Positions 1-5,655 of a DNA stretch of 5,774 bases are shown piece after piece (position 1 is the first letter of the stretch; each line of letters begins with the position of its first letter). Position numbers and translations under genes: made by a program. Under the pieces are notes generated by a model. The model was not told the DNA's origin, ran no database searches, and saw nothing but the letters and a program-made list of their open reading frames with translations. Origin of the DNA: Flectobacillus sp049240685 (lineage in GTDB: Bacteria; Bacteroidota; Bacteroidia; Cytophagales; Spirosomataceae); assembly GCF_049240685.1 (NCBI RefSeq), contig NZ_JBMLSD010000337.1:1-5774 (forward strand), in the 5' to 3' direction.

Positions 1-716
1 ATGGTTATCATGGTTGCTCCAAAATGCTCAAATGTCTGGTTGCTTGCTTGATAACTTAGCTCACCAACTACAACCAAATCGCCCGAACAGATGAACGCAT
101 GAGCCAACAAATAAATCCCCATTTGGCTTCCTCGTGTGCTTAGGATATGATGAGCAGTAATAGAAAGCCCTCTAGTTTGATTGAGTAATGTGGCCAAATT
201 TTCTCGAAAACGGCGCAAGCCATAAACCTCCGTATAATTTAATAAAGCTGGTTCGGCGTAGTTGATATAATGTGCATAACGTTTGGCCAATGCCTCCCTC
301 GGAGCCAAGCGTGGGTCGGGCAAGCCATCATTGAAGGCAAGCCGATGATGAATTAATTTAGGTAAAAATAAACCCGAAGCTCGCTTGATTAGGATGCTAT
401 CTTTTTCACTTGTTTCCTTTATTTGAGTAGAAGTAAACTCTTTTGCCTGAATTATTGGGAGTTGATTACTGACAAAAACCCCTTTTTTGGGTAAAACTTC
501 AATCCATCCTTGCGATTGCATTTCGTCGAATGCCTGAATGACTGTCTGACGATTTATTTCTAATAATTCTGCCAATGGACGTGAACCCAAAAGTTTGCTT
601 CCTTTTGGAATAATACCGCTTTGAATATGCTGAATAAAAGCATTGGAAAGTTGCACATATAATGGCACTGACGAACCACGCTCTAATACCAAAATAGACT
701 TATATGGAATTTGCAT
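1..716 (-). CDS. MocR/PdxR-type transcriptional regulator (GntR winged helix + aminotransferase-like domain), C-terminus cut by window edge
   Basis: I translated this frame by hand; 238 codons are open from the ATG at 716 down to base 1, and an in-frame TAG lies a short way upstream with no other ATG between, so the start is secure. Residues 17-83 form a GntR-type winged helix: PLYVQLSNAFIQHIQSGIIPKG, then the recognition-helix stretch RPLAELLEINRQTVIQAFDEM, then the wing ending in PKKGVFV. After a linker (about 84-125) a fold-type I aminotransferase-like domain begins with FNDGLPDPRLAP (128-139), NYTEVYGLRRFRENLA (160-175), STRGSQMGIYLLAHAF (193-208) and SGDLVVVGELSYQ (211-223). Known family members are about 450-500 aa and bind PLP through a lysine in the second half, which lies outside this window. 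Such proteins usually control a neighbouring, often divergent, gene and respond to PLP or amino compounds. The divergent PNPOx-like gene is the obvious target. The MocR family call is firm; the specific effector is unknown. Confidence 0.93.
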   Translation of the reverse strand, partial: MQIPYKSILVLERGSSVPLYVQLSNAFIQHIQSGIIPKGSKLLGSRPLAELLEINRQTVIQAFDEMQSQGWIEVLPKKGVFVSNQLPIIQAKEFTSTQIKETSEKDSILIKRASGLFLPKLIHHRLAFNDGLPDPRLAPREALAKRYAHYINYAEPALLNYTEVYGLRRFRENLATLLNQTRGLSITAHHILSTRGSQMGIYLLAHAFICSGDLVVVGELSYQASNQTFEHFGATMIT

Positions 717-762
717 CTGGACTGTATTGCTATTTGTAACTGGACTAATGAACTATGCCAGT
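717..762. promoter_or_regulatory. Candidate MocR operator: two direct CTGGACT repeats plus an inverted half-site
   Basis: The heptamer CTGGACT occurs at 717-723 and again at 740-746, exactly 23 bp apart, about two helical turns. The first copy directly abuts the mocR start codon. A partial inverted copy, CCAGT at 758-762, faces ACTGG at 739-743. MocR-family proteins are known to bind spaced direct repeats near their own promoters, so an autoregulatory operator is a reasonable inference. No binding evidence can be seen in sequence alone. Confidence 0.4.
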
Positions 763-793
763 AAAGATAGAAATTTGCAATATGATTTATCAA
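762..793 (-). promoter_or_regulatory. Possible mocR promoter (TTG-N21-TATCTTTA)
   Basis: Read on the minus strand, TATCTTTA (769 to 762) differs at the last base from the Bacteroidota -7 consensus TAnnTTTG, and TTG (793 to 791) lies 21 bp further upstream as a possible -33 element. Transcription would start near 755, inside the CTGGACT repeat region, which would suit repression by the bound regulator. The match is imperfect. Confidence 0.35.
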
Positions 794-852
794 TATATCT
801 GTTAATTAAGTAATCGAGCAGAATAATATTTAAGTTATGTGTTTAGGGACAA

Positions 853-870
853 GGCAACAGGCAACAGGCA
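853..870 (+). repeat. Short tandem repeat, GGCAACA period 7
   Basis: GGCAACA occurs at 853-859 and 860-866 and is followed by a partial third unit GGCA (867-870). It is more GC-rich than the AT-rich DNA around it and lies 61 bp before an inverted repeat of similar composition. There is no coding potential. Its function is unknown; it may be part of a dispersed intergenic repeat. Confidence 0.6.
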
Positions 871-930
871 CGGAGTGTTAAAATATTTTTATTAACCACA
901 GCTATGCTTTTTTCCAAAGCCCACCGCCTA

Positions 931-950
931 CGGCTTACAGCCTAAAGCCG
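931..950. repeat. GC-rich inverted repeat upstream of the PNPOx-like gene
   Basis: CGGCTT (931-936) pairs perfectly with AAGCCG (945-950) around an 8-nt loop. An alternative, smaller hairpin GGCT/AGCC (932-935 with 939-942) uses the same bases. The wider patch at 919-952 is GC-rich compared with its surroundings. It occupies the place where a -33 element would lie for the promoter at 963-970. It could be an operator or part of a REP-like intergenic repeat. Confidence 0.45.
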
Positions 951-962
951 AGCACTAAAATT

Positions 963-970
963 TAATTTTG
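963..970 (+). promoter_or_regulatory. -7 promoter element TAATTTTG of the PNPOx-like gene
   Basis: TAATTTTG matches the Bacteroidota -7 consensus TAnnTTTG exactly and is identical to the elements before rpsL and tRNA-Cys in this window. Transcription would begin near 977, giving a leader of about 25 nt. No good -33 TTTG is seen; that position is taken by the inverted repeat at 931-950, so the promoter may need an activator. Confidence 0.55.
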
Positions 971-1001
971 TGTAATTACTTATACATATTTACAAGAACT
1001 T

Positions 1002-1646
1002 ATGGAAGAGGTTAATTTAAAACCAAGTCGATTAGCAAAAAGAGCCAGCTATGACTCCGAACAAATTTACAGTATCCTCGACGAAGGATTGGTTTGTCAA
1101 GTTGCTTACGTTGAAAATGGGAAACCTATGATGATACCAACAGGATATTGTCGAATAGGCAATAAGCTTTATATTCATGGGTCTGTAGGAAGCCATTTTA
1201 TGCGAAGCCTTGCCGATGGTCGCGAGGTTTGTATCTCTGTTTCGTTGTTGGATGGTTTGGTATTAGCTCGTTCTGCTTTTCATCATTCGGTCAATTATCG
1301 TTCTGTGGTGGTATTTGCACAAGCTGAACTTATTAGCGATGAACAAGAAGCATGGGATGCTTTAGAAGCTTTTACCGAACATGTTATCAAAGGTCGTTGG
1401 GCAGAAGTTCGTCAGCCAGAGGCTTCCGAAATGAAGAAAACAATGGTCTTGGCGTTTTCATTAGAAAAAGCTTCGGCTAAAGTACGAGTAGGTAATCCTA
1501 GCGACGATGAAGAAGATTATGAATTGCCAGTTTGGGCAGGAGTTTTACCCTTACAACAAGTTGCACAAGCACCAATTACTGATCCACTTATGCGTCATCA
1601 AACGCCAGTACCTGATTATGTAGCAAATTATTCTCGTAGCAAATAA
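1002..1646 (+). CDS. Pyridoxamine 5'-phosphate oxidase-like FMN-binding protein (COG3467/Pyridox_ox_2 type)
   Basis: This 214-aa protein is predicted to be cytoplasmic, with no signal peptide or membrane segment. It shows the split-barrel flavin-binding pattern of the PNPOx-like superfamily: LDEGLVCQVAYVENGKPMMIPTGYC (26-50), LYIHGSVGSHFMRSL (56-70), the strand VCISVSLLDGLVLARSAFHHSVNYRSVVVFA (76-106), and a C-terminal GVLPL near 179-183. These segments resemble the Pyridox_ox_2 group, which also contains nitroimidazole-reductase-like proteins, rather than true PdxH, so vitamin B6 oxidase activity should not be assumed. Members are thought to be FMN-binding homodimers, and the physiological substrate is generally unknown. 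It is divergent from a MocR regulator whose sensory domain is itself PLP-dependent in fold, which suggests control by that regulator. The ATG is chosen because the conserved domain begins soon after it and a -7 element lies 32 bp upstream. Confidence 0.88.
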   Translation: MEEVNLKPSRLAKRASYDSEQIYSILDEGLVCQVAYVENGKPMMIPTGYCRIGNKLYIHGSVGSHFMRSLADGREVCISVSLLDGLVLARSAFHHSVNYRSVVVFAQAELISDEQEAWDALEAFTEHVIKGRWAEVRQPEASEMKKTMVLAFSLEKASAKVRVGNPSDDEEDYELPVWAGVLPLQQVAQAPITDPLMRHQTPVPDYVANYSRSK

Positions 1647-1666
1647 GCTTTAATCTCTAAATCACA

Positions 1667-1686
1667 GGGGGCAACTTGTTGCCCTC
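1667..1686 (+). terminator. Hairpin after the PNPOx-like gene, weak terminator candidate
   Basis: GGGGGCAA (1667-1674) pairs with TTGCCCTC (1679-1686), including one G-T pair, around a CTTG tetraloop, 20 nt after the stop codon. The stem is stable, but no T-run follows at once; only the mixed stretch ATGCCTATTCTTT does. It may end transcription inefficiently and let some read through into uxuA. Confidence 0.45.
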
Positions 1687-1786
1687 ATGCCTATTCTTTA
1701 AATCTTTCTTAGGAATGATTGGGTAAAAAAAAACAAAGATTGCCTTTATAAATTAATCGCATCTTTTCATCCTAATCAATCTTAAA

Positions 1787-2974
1787 ATGCCCTTAGAACA
1801 AACATTTCGTTGGTTTGGTCCAAAAGACCCTGTATCGTTGGCACATATTCGTCAAGCAGGAGCTACAGGTATCGTAACAGCACTTCACCATCTGCCCAAT
1901 GGCGTAGTTTGGTCATTAGAAGAAATTTTGACTCGTAAAGCCGAGATAGAAAAAGCAGGACTTAGTTTTTCTGTAGTAGAAAGCGTGCCTGTACACGAGG
2001 ATATCAAAAAACGCTCCGGCAATTATTTGCAATACATCGAAAATTACAAACAGAGTTTGCTCAACCTTGGCAAAGCAGGCATTGACACGGTGTGTTACAA
2101 TTTTATGCCTGTATTGGACTGGACTCGTACCGATTTGGATTATCCATTGGCCGATGGGTCTACGGCCCTACGCTTTGATGCTACCGAATTTGCAGCTTTT
2201 GAAGTATTTATCCTAAAAAGAAAAGGCGCAGAGGATAGTTATTCAGAAACTCAATTACAAAAAGCTCACGCTTGGTATAATCAAGCAAGTGAAGCTGCCA
2301 AAACCAAGCTAATTCGTAATATTATAGCAGGTTTGCCGGGTAGCGAAGAAAGTTTTACCGTAGAAGAATTTGCAGCAGTATTAGACACCTACAAAGAAGT
2401 TGGAGATGCAGAATTGCGTGCCAATCTTTATGAATTTATCAGAGCTATCACTCCAGCAGCAGAAGAGGCAGGCATCAATCTTGCCATCCACCCCGATGAT
2501 CCTCCTTATCCAATTTTGGGCTTACCAAGAGTGGTAAGTACCGAAAGCGATGCGCAACAATTATTAGCAGCTTACGAAAGCACTAATAACGGTCTGTGTT
2601 TCTGTACAGGAAGTTATGGCGTTCGTGAAGATAATGACCTAGCAGGTATGGTCGAACGCCTAGGAAGTCGTATCAACTTTATTCACCTACGTGCCACCAA
2701 GCGTGATGCTGAGGGGAATTTCTACGAAGCCGACCACCTCGATGGCGATGTAGATATGTATGGTGTGATGAAGGGTCTTGTTTTAGAACAACGCAAGCGT
2801 ATCTCAGACGGTAGAACAGATTATCGTTTGCCTTTCCGTCCAGACCATGGACATCGTATGTTAGATGACCTAAATCCTGAAAAACGTACTAACCCAGGTT
2901 ATACCGCTATTGGTCGCTTACGTGGTTTAGCTGAGCTTCGCGGATTAGAGCTAGGGATAGTAAGAAGTTTATAA
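1787..2974 (+). CDS. uxuA: Mannonate dehydratase (EC 4.2.1.8)
   Basis: UxuA removes water from D-mannonate to give 2-keto-3-deoxy-D-gluconate in the glucuronate branch of hexuronate breakdown, in the cytoplasm. The 395-aa length matches the family (about 394 in E. coli), so the gene is complete. Visible family signatures are TFRWFGPKDPVSL (6-18), CYNFMPVLDWTRTDL (103-117), IHPDDPP (234-240), LCFCTGS (270-276), FIHLRAT (298-304) and RPDHGHRM (351-358). By analogy with solved UxuA structures, H235, a cysteine of the 271/273 pair (probably C273), H300 and D353 should bind the catalytic Mn/Fe ion; all are present. The ATG is preceded by an A-rich leader without a Shine-Dalgarno site. No uxuB, uxaC, kdgK or transporter gene is adjacent, and a strong terminator follows, so it seems to be a single-gene unit, perhaps with some read-through from the gene before. 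No clear TAnnTTTG promoter is seen in 1647-1786. Confidence 0.96.
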   Translation: MPLEQTFRWFGPKDPVSLAHIRQAGATGIVTALHHLPNGVVWSLEEILTRKAEIEKAGLSFSVVESVPVHEDIKKRSGNYLQYIENYKQSLLNLGKAGIDTVCYNFMPVLDWTRTDLDYPLADGSTALRFDATEFAAFEVFILKRKGAEDSYSETQLQKAHAWYNQASEAAKTKLIRNIIAGLPGSEESFTVEEFAAVLDTYKEVGDAELRANLYEFIRAITPAAEEAGINLAIHPDDPPYPILGLPRVVSTESDAQQLLAAYESTNNGLCFCTGSYGVREDNDLAGMVERLGSRINFIHLRATKRDAEGNFYEADHLDGDVDMYGVMKGLVLEQRKRISDGRTDYRLPFRPDHGHRMLDDLNPEKRTNPGYTAIGRLRGLAELRGLELGIVRSL

Positions 2975-2982
2975 AATCTTAG

Positions 2983-3020
2983 GCCTATGTCAACAACATA
3001 GGCTTTTTTGTTTTTTTATT
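2983..3020 (+). terminator. Rho-independent terminator of uxuA
   Basis: A perfect 8-bp stem, GCCTATGT (2983-2990) with ACATAGGC (2996-3003), closes a CAACA loop and is followed by six T, one G and seven more T. The stem can be extended by a G-T and an A-T pair. It starts 8 nt after the uxuA stop codon. Confidence 0.93.
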
Positions 3021-3093
3021 TAGGGAAAAAATCAAGTTGTATTACTTTAATAATATAGTATTGTTAAATCCTTGCAGATAGTCATAGAATATT

Positions 3094-3127
3094 CTCAATA
3101 GAAGTCTAATTTTGATAGACTATTGAG
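3094..3127. promoter_or_regulatory. Interrupted palindrome upstream of the phosphatase gene, operator candidate
   Basis: Left arm CTCAAT (3094-3099) + AGA + AGTCTA (3103-3108) is the reverse complement of TAGACT (3116-3121) + ATTGAG (3122-3127), giving 12 matched base pairs apart from the 3-nt AGA bulge, around the 7-nt centre ATTTTGA. The right arm overlaps the putative -33 TTG (3123-3125). No T-run follows, so it is not a terminator. A dimeric regulator site is the likeliest reading. Confidence 0.5.
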
Positions 3128-3149
3128 TACAATTTTAAGATTATCTTTG
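3123..3149 (+). promoter_or_regulatory. Promoter of the purple acid phosphatase gene
   Basis: TATCTTTG (3142-3149) fits the Bacteroidota -7 consensus TAnnTTTG exactly, and TTG (3123-3125) lies 16 bp upstream as the -33 element. The expected transcription start is about 3156, leaving a leader of roughly 80 nt before the ATG at 3235. Confidence 0.65.
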
Positions 3150-3234
3150 TATTGCAACCATTGGCAGGCAGAACATTTGAACAGCTATGTTATGACAATT
3201 GTTGAAGTACACAAACTTAATTTTCTAAAAAATT

Positions 3235-4176
3235 ATGAAAAAAGTATTTTACCTGCTTGCCAGTATATGTTTATTGGCTACAAAAGCAAAAGCACAGGAC
3301 GTGCAAAAAATTGAAGGGACTTTGAAGTTTTTGGTTATGGGCGATTGGGGGCGTGTTGGCGAAGACCACCAGAAACCTGTTGCAGATCAAATGGGAAAAG
3401 TTGCAAAGCAAATAGGTAGCGAATTTGTGATTTCGACAGGCGACAATTTTTATCCACGAGGGGTTCAAAGTGAGTTTGACCCACTCTGGAAATATTCTTT
3501 TGAGGATATCTACACCGCTTTCTCTTTGCAGTGGGATTGGTATCCTGTTTTAGGAAACCATGACTACGGCGGTAATCCAGACGCGCAAGTAGCCTATTCA
3601 AAAATTAGTCGTCGTTGGCGAATGCCAGCTCGCTATTACACCAAAACCTTCCAAATAGATGAGGGCAATGAGGTGTTAGTGGCGTTTATCGATACCAACC
3701 CATTGATTCCTGATTTTTATAAAAATAAAGACTATGGTCCCAATGTAATTAGCCAAGATAGTACTGCTCAGAAAAAATGGCTAGAAAAAGTATTATCAAC
3801 GACTTCTCCAAAAGTAAAATGGAAGTTGGTTGTGGGGCATCATCCACTCTTTACAGCTACCGAAAAACGAAGAGAGAGCTATGATACCAAGGCAGTAAGA
3901 GCATCATTGAAGGGCATACTAGATAAATACCAAGTGGATGCCTATATCTGTGGTCATGATCATGACTTACAGCATTTGTTACCGCCTCCTAACAAAACAC
4001 ACTATTTTGTGTCAGGCTCTGCATCAGAAAGTACTGCTATTGGCACATTGCCAATAAGTAAGCTGGCAAGCAACGAATATGGCTTTATGGTGTTTTCAGT
4101 GAATAGTAATAAACTTAATGTCCAAGTGGTTAATCATAATGGTAAGGTTATTTATACTACTGAGTTAACAAAATAA
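3235..4176 (+). CDS. Exported purple acid phosphatase (TRAP-like metallophosphoesterase)
   Basis: This 313-aa protein hydrolyses phosphomonoesters with a two-metal centre and is predicted to act outside the cytoplasm. Residues 1-20 form a type I signal peptide (KK, hydrophobic core, cleavage after AKA before Q21). The five metallophosphoesterase blocks are in order: GDWG (D37), GDNFY (D70 and Y73), GNHD (N108, H109), GHHP (H202) and GHDHDLQHL (H241, H243). This set corresponds to the seven metal ligands of mammalian tartrate-resistant acid phosphatase, including the tyrosine that binds Fe(III) and gives purple acid phosphatases their colour. The length suits a single catalytic domain with no C-terminal sorting domain. 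The start is set by the signal peptide, just after an A-rich leader. It has its own promoter and terminator and no pho, pst or sus neighbour, so its physiological substrate (phosphate scavenging or another phosphoester) is open. Confidence 0.93.
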   Translation: MKKVFYLLASICLLATKAKAQDVQKIEGTLKFLVMGDWGRVGEDHQKPVADQMGKVAKQIGSEFVISTGDNFYPRGVQSEFDPLWKYSFEDIYTAFSLQWDWYPVLGNHDYGGNPDAQVAYSKISRRWRMPARYYTKTFQIDEGNEVLVAFIDTNPLIPDFYKNKDYGPNVISQDSTAQKKWLEKVLSTTSPKVKWKLVVGHHPLFTATEKRRESYDTKAVRASLKGILDKYQVDAYICGHDHDLQHLLPPPNKTHYFVSGSASESTAIGTLPISKLASNEYGFMVFSVNSNKLNVQVVNHNGKVIYTTELTK

Positions 4177-4199
4177 TTTTCATGTTTTAATCAAAAAGC

Positions 4200-4247
4200 A
4201 AAAGGAGTTTTGTGTTTCGAGGAGCATAAGATTCCTTTTTCTTTTTT
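4200..4247 (+). terminator. Long terminator hairpin after the phosphatase gene
   Basis: Bases 4200-4216 pair in an unbroken register with 4223-4239, 17 base pairs including four G-T pairs (5' arm begins AAAAGGAG, 3' arm ends ATTCCTTTT), around a 6-nt loop TCGAGG. A C interrupts the T-rich tail, which ends in six T (4242-4247). It starts 24 nt after the stop codon and separates the phosphatase from rpsL. Confidence 0.8.
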
Positions 4248-4330
4248 ATGAGAAAAATACAAAAAAATATCCAATGGCTTAATTATGAGATAATTATTAA
4301 GAGTATGTATAAAATAATTGAATCAAACCT

Positions 4331-4360
4331 TTTGTTTATCAGAGACTTTACGTAATTTTG
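4331..4360 (+). promoter_or_regulatory. Promoter of rpsL-rpsG
   Basis: TTTG (4331-4334), an 18-bp spacer and TAATTTTG (4353-4360) form a textbook Bacteroidota promoter for the primary sigma factor. The likely start near 4367 gives a leader of about 92 nt. The upstream part of the gap (4248-4330) is very AT-rich and shows nothing else. Confidence 0.8.
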
Positions 4361-4402
4361 CACCCCTGATTTGAGAGTCTGCCAGTTTATTTTCTTAAAA
4401 AA

Positions 4403-4438
4403 ATACACATAAAGTCTTTCAAAATTAGGAAAGTGTAT
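4403..4438 (+). promoter_or_regulatory. Possible hairpin in the rpsL leader RNA
   Basis: ATACAC (4403-4408) can pair with GTGTAT (4433-4438), or ATACA with TGTAT while CTTTC (4416-4420) pairs with GAAAG (4429-4433). The structure ends 20 nt before the rpsL ATG. It is AT-rich and could occur by chance; a ribosomal-protein leader is possible. Confidence 0.3.
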
Positions 4439-4458
4439 CTCAATAACAACAAGACAAA

Positions 4459-4872
4459 ATGCCAACTATACAACAGTTAGTACGTAAAGGTAGAGAGCAA
4501 ATGACTTGGAAGTCAAAATCTCCAGCCTTAGATTCTTGTCCACAACGTCGTGGCGTTTGTACAAGGGTATATACTACAACGCCAAAGAAACCAAACTCTG
4601 CGATGCGTAAAGTAGCCCGTGTACGTTTGACAAATGGTAAAGAAGTAAACGCATACATTCCAGGTGAAGGTCACAACTTGCAAGAGCACTCAATCGTTTT
4701 GATTCGTGGTGGTCGTGTGAAAGACTTACCAGGTGTACGTTACCACATCATCCGTGGTGCCTTGGATACTGCAGGTGTTAACGGTCGTCGTCAGCGTCGT
4801 TCTAAATACGGTGCTAAACGTCCTAAGCCAGGTCAGGTACAAGCAGCTCCAACAAAAGGAAAGAAAAAATAA
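4459..4872 (+). CDS. rpsL: 30S ribosomal protein S12
   Basis: S12 sits at the decoding centre of the small subunit and helps control tRNA selection. The 137-aa protein is collinear with E. coli S12 through CPQRRGVCTRVYTTTPKKPNSAMRK (27-51), YIPGEGHNLQEHSIVLIRGGRVKDLPGVRYH (66-96) and the tail NGRRQRRSKYGAKRPK, with a lysine-rich extension at the end, common outside the gammaproteobacteria. K43 and K88, where changes cause streptomycin resistance, are wild type, and D89, the known methylthiolation site, is kept. The start needs no choice: MPTIQQLVRKGR is the standard N-terminus. There is no Shine-Dalgarno site, only an A-rich leader. It is the first gene of a two-gene unit with rpsG. Confidence 0.99.
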   Translation: MPTIQQLVRKGREQMTWKSKSPALDSCPQRRGVCTRVYTTTPKKPNSAMRKVARVRLTNGKEVNAYIPGEGHNLQEHSIVLIRGGRVKDLPGVRYHIIRGALDTAGVNGRRQRRSKYGAKRPKPGQVQAAPTKGKKK

Positions 4873-4948
4873 TTTGAAAATTTGAAACTCGTTAGTTTGA
4901 AAATGTAAATTATCATTTTCAACTACATAGATTATCCTATTTCAAATT
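4871..4948 (+). promoter_or_regulatory. Nested inverted repeats between rpsL and rpsG
   Basis: AATTTGAAA occurs twice in tandem (4871-4879 and 4879-4887) and once inverted as TTTCAAATT (4940-4948). Inside these lies a second perfect 9-bp inverted repeat, TTGAAAATG (4897-4905) with CATTTTCAA (4914-4922), around an 8-nt loop. The outer arms can therefore pair in two registers around the inner hairpin. In E. coli, S7 represses its own synthesis by binding the rpsL-rpsG intercistronic RNA; a comparable role here is inference only, and the sequence is AT-rich. Confidence 0.4.
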
Positions 4949-5017
4949 AGACAAACAGTCCAGTATGCTATGTTAAGAGCAGAAGCTTGGGCTAACATTA
5001 AAAACTTAACAATTCCA

Positions 5018-5485
5018 ATGAGAAAGGCAAAACCAAAGAAAAGATACGTGTTACCAGATCCTAAATTTAGAGATGTAATGGTAACTAAGTTTGTTAACAA
5101 CTTGATGTACGACGGTAAAAAATCAACGGCATTCAATATTTTTTACGGTGCATTAGACAAAGTTGAAGATAGAACAAAAGAAAACGGTTTGGAAACATTC
5201 AAGAAGGCATTGAACAACGTAATGCCAGCTGTAGAAGTAAAAAGCCGTCGTGTAGGTGGTGCTACATTCCAAGTTCCAACAGAAGTACGCGCAGATCGTA
5301 AATTGTCAGTAGGTATGAAGTGGTTGATTCTTTATGCTCGTAAGCGTGGAGAAAAAACAATGGTAGATCGTTTGGCTGGCGAAATTATCGCTGCTGCTAA
5401 AGGTGAAGGTGCTGCTGTTAAGAAAAAAGACGATACACACCGCATGGCGGAAGCGAACAAAGCGTTCTCACACTTCCGTTTCTAA
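5018..5485 (+). CDS. rpsG: 30S ribosomal protein S7
   Basis: S7 nucleates assembly of the 30S head by binding the 3' domain of 16S rRNA and contacts tRNA at the E site. From the ATG at 5018 the protein is 155 aa, close to the usual 156, and begins MRKAKPKKRYVLPDPKF, as S7 should. An in-frame ATG at 4970 would add 16 residues (MLRAEAWANIKNLTIP) unlike any S7 N-terminus I know, so it is rejected. Family stretches include KFVNNLMYDGKKSTA (24-38), NVMPAVEVKSRRVGGATFQVPTEVR (68-92) and the C-terminal DDTHRMAEANKAFSHFRF. It follows rpsL by 145 bp, an unusually long gap holding nested repeats, and is cotranscribed with it, since no terminator is seen between. The usual next gene, fusA, is absent: a terminator follows. 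Confidence 0.98.
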   Translation: MRKAKPKKRYVLPDPKFRDVMVTKFVNNLMYDGKKSTAFNIFYGALDKVEDRTKENGLETFKKALNNVMPAVEVKSRRVGGATFQVPTEVRADRKLSVGMKWLILYARKRGEKTMVDRLAGEIIAAAKGEGAAVKKKDDTHRMAEANKAFSHFRF

Positions 5486-5520
5486 TTCTAATCAAGTTAA
5501 CAACACTCAGAGATACACAC

Positions 5521-5555
5521 AAAGGCAAACTCAGCAATGGGTTTGCCTTTACTTT
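5521..5555 (+). terminator. Terminator of rpsL-rpsG with a GCAA tetraloop
   Basis: AAAGGCAAACTCA (5521-5533) pairs with TGGGTTTGCCTTT (5538-5550), 13 bp with one T-G pair, closed by a GNRA-type GCAA loop. The tail CTTTACTTTT is moderately T-rich. It lies 35 nt after the rpsG stop codon and ends the ribosomal-protein unit. Confidence 0.85.
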
Positions 5556-5655
5556 TATTCTAATGCTCAATTCGTAAAAATAGTGCTATATTAGTTATAA
5601 TTACTATTTGAAAATCAGTGTCTTATAAAGTATTTATCTTTTTTTGCTCAAAAAA

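Noticed and set aside
853..870. GGCAACA repeat as a CRISPR or phage attachment site
   Set aside because: The units are 7 bp with no spacers, and no cas, integrase or phage gene is nearby.
1738..1766. TTG-N16-GCATCTTT as a uxuA promoter
   Set aside because: It lacks the TA and the final G of TAnnTTTG, so the match is too poor to call.
3268..3272. Cysteine at residue 12 of the phosphatase as a lipoprotein anchor
   Set aside because: The preceding residues ASI do not fit a lipobox, and a clear type I cleavage site AKA-Q follows at residue 20.
3123..3314. 63-codon open frame with a TTG start before and into the phosphatase gene
   Set aside because: It begins within the promoter and palindrome, overlaps the signal-peptide coding region in another frame, and shows no recognisable protein features.
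3271..3601. Open frames on the minus strand within the phosphatase gene
   Set aside because: They lie opposite conserved metallophosphoesterase motifs and encode no recognisable domain.
4283..4658. Minus-strand open frames across the rpsL promoter and 5' end
   Set aside because: They cover the rpsL promoter, leader and conserved coding sequence and show no protein-like pattern.
4970..5017. Upstream in-frame start extending S7 by 16 residues
   Set aside because: The added residues do not resemble S7, while the ATG at 5018 gives the canonical MRKAKPKKRYVLPDPKF start and the usual length.
5403..5594. 63-codon open frame overlapping the 3' end of rpsG and its terminator
   Set aside because: It is a shifted reading of the S7 C-terminus that runs through the terminator hairpin.
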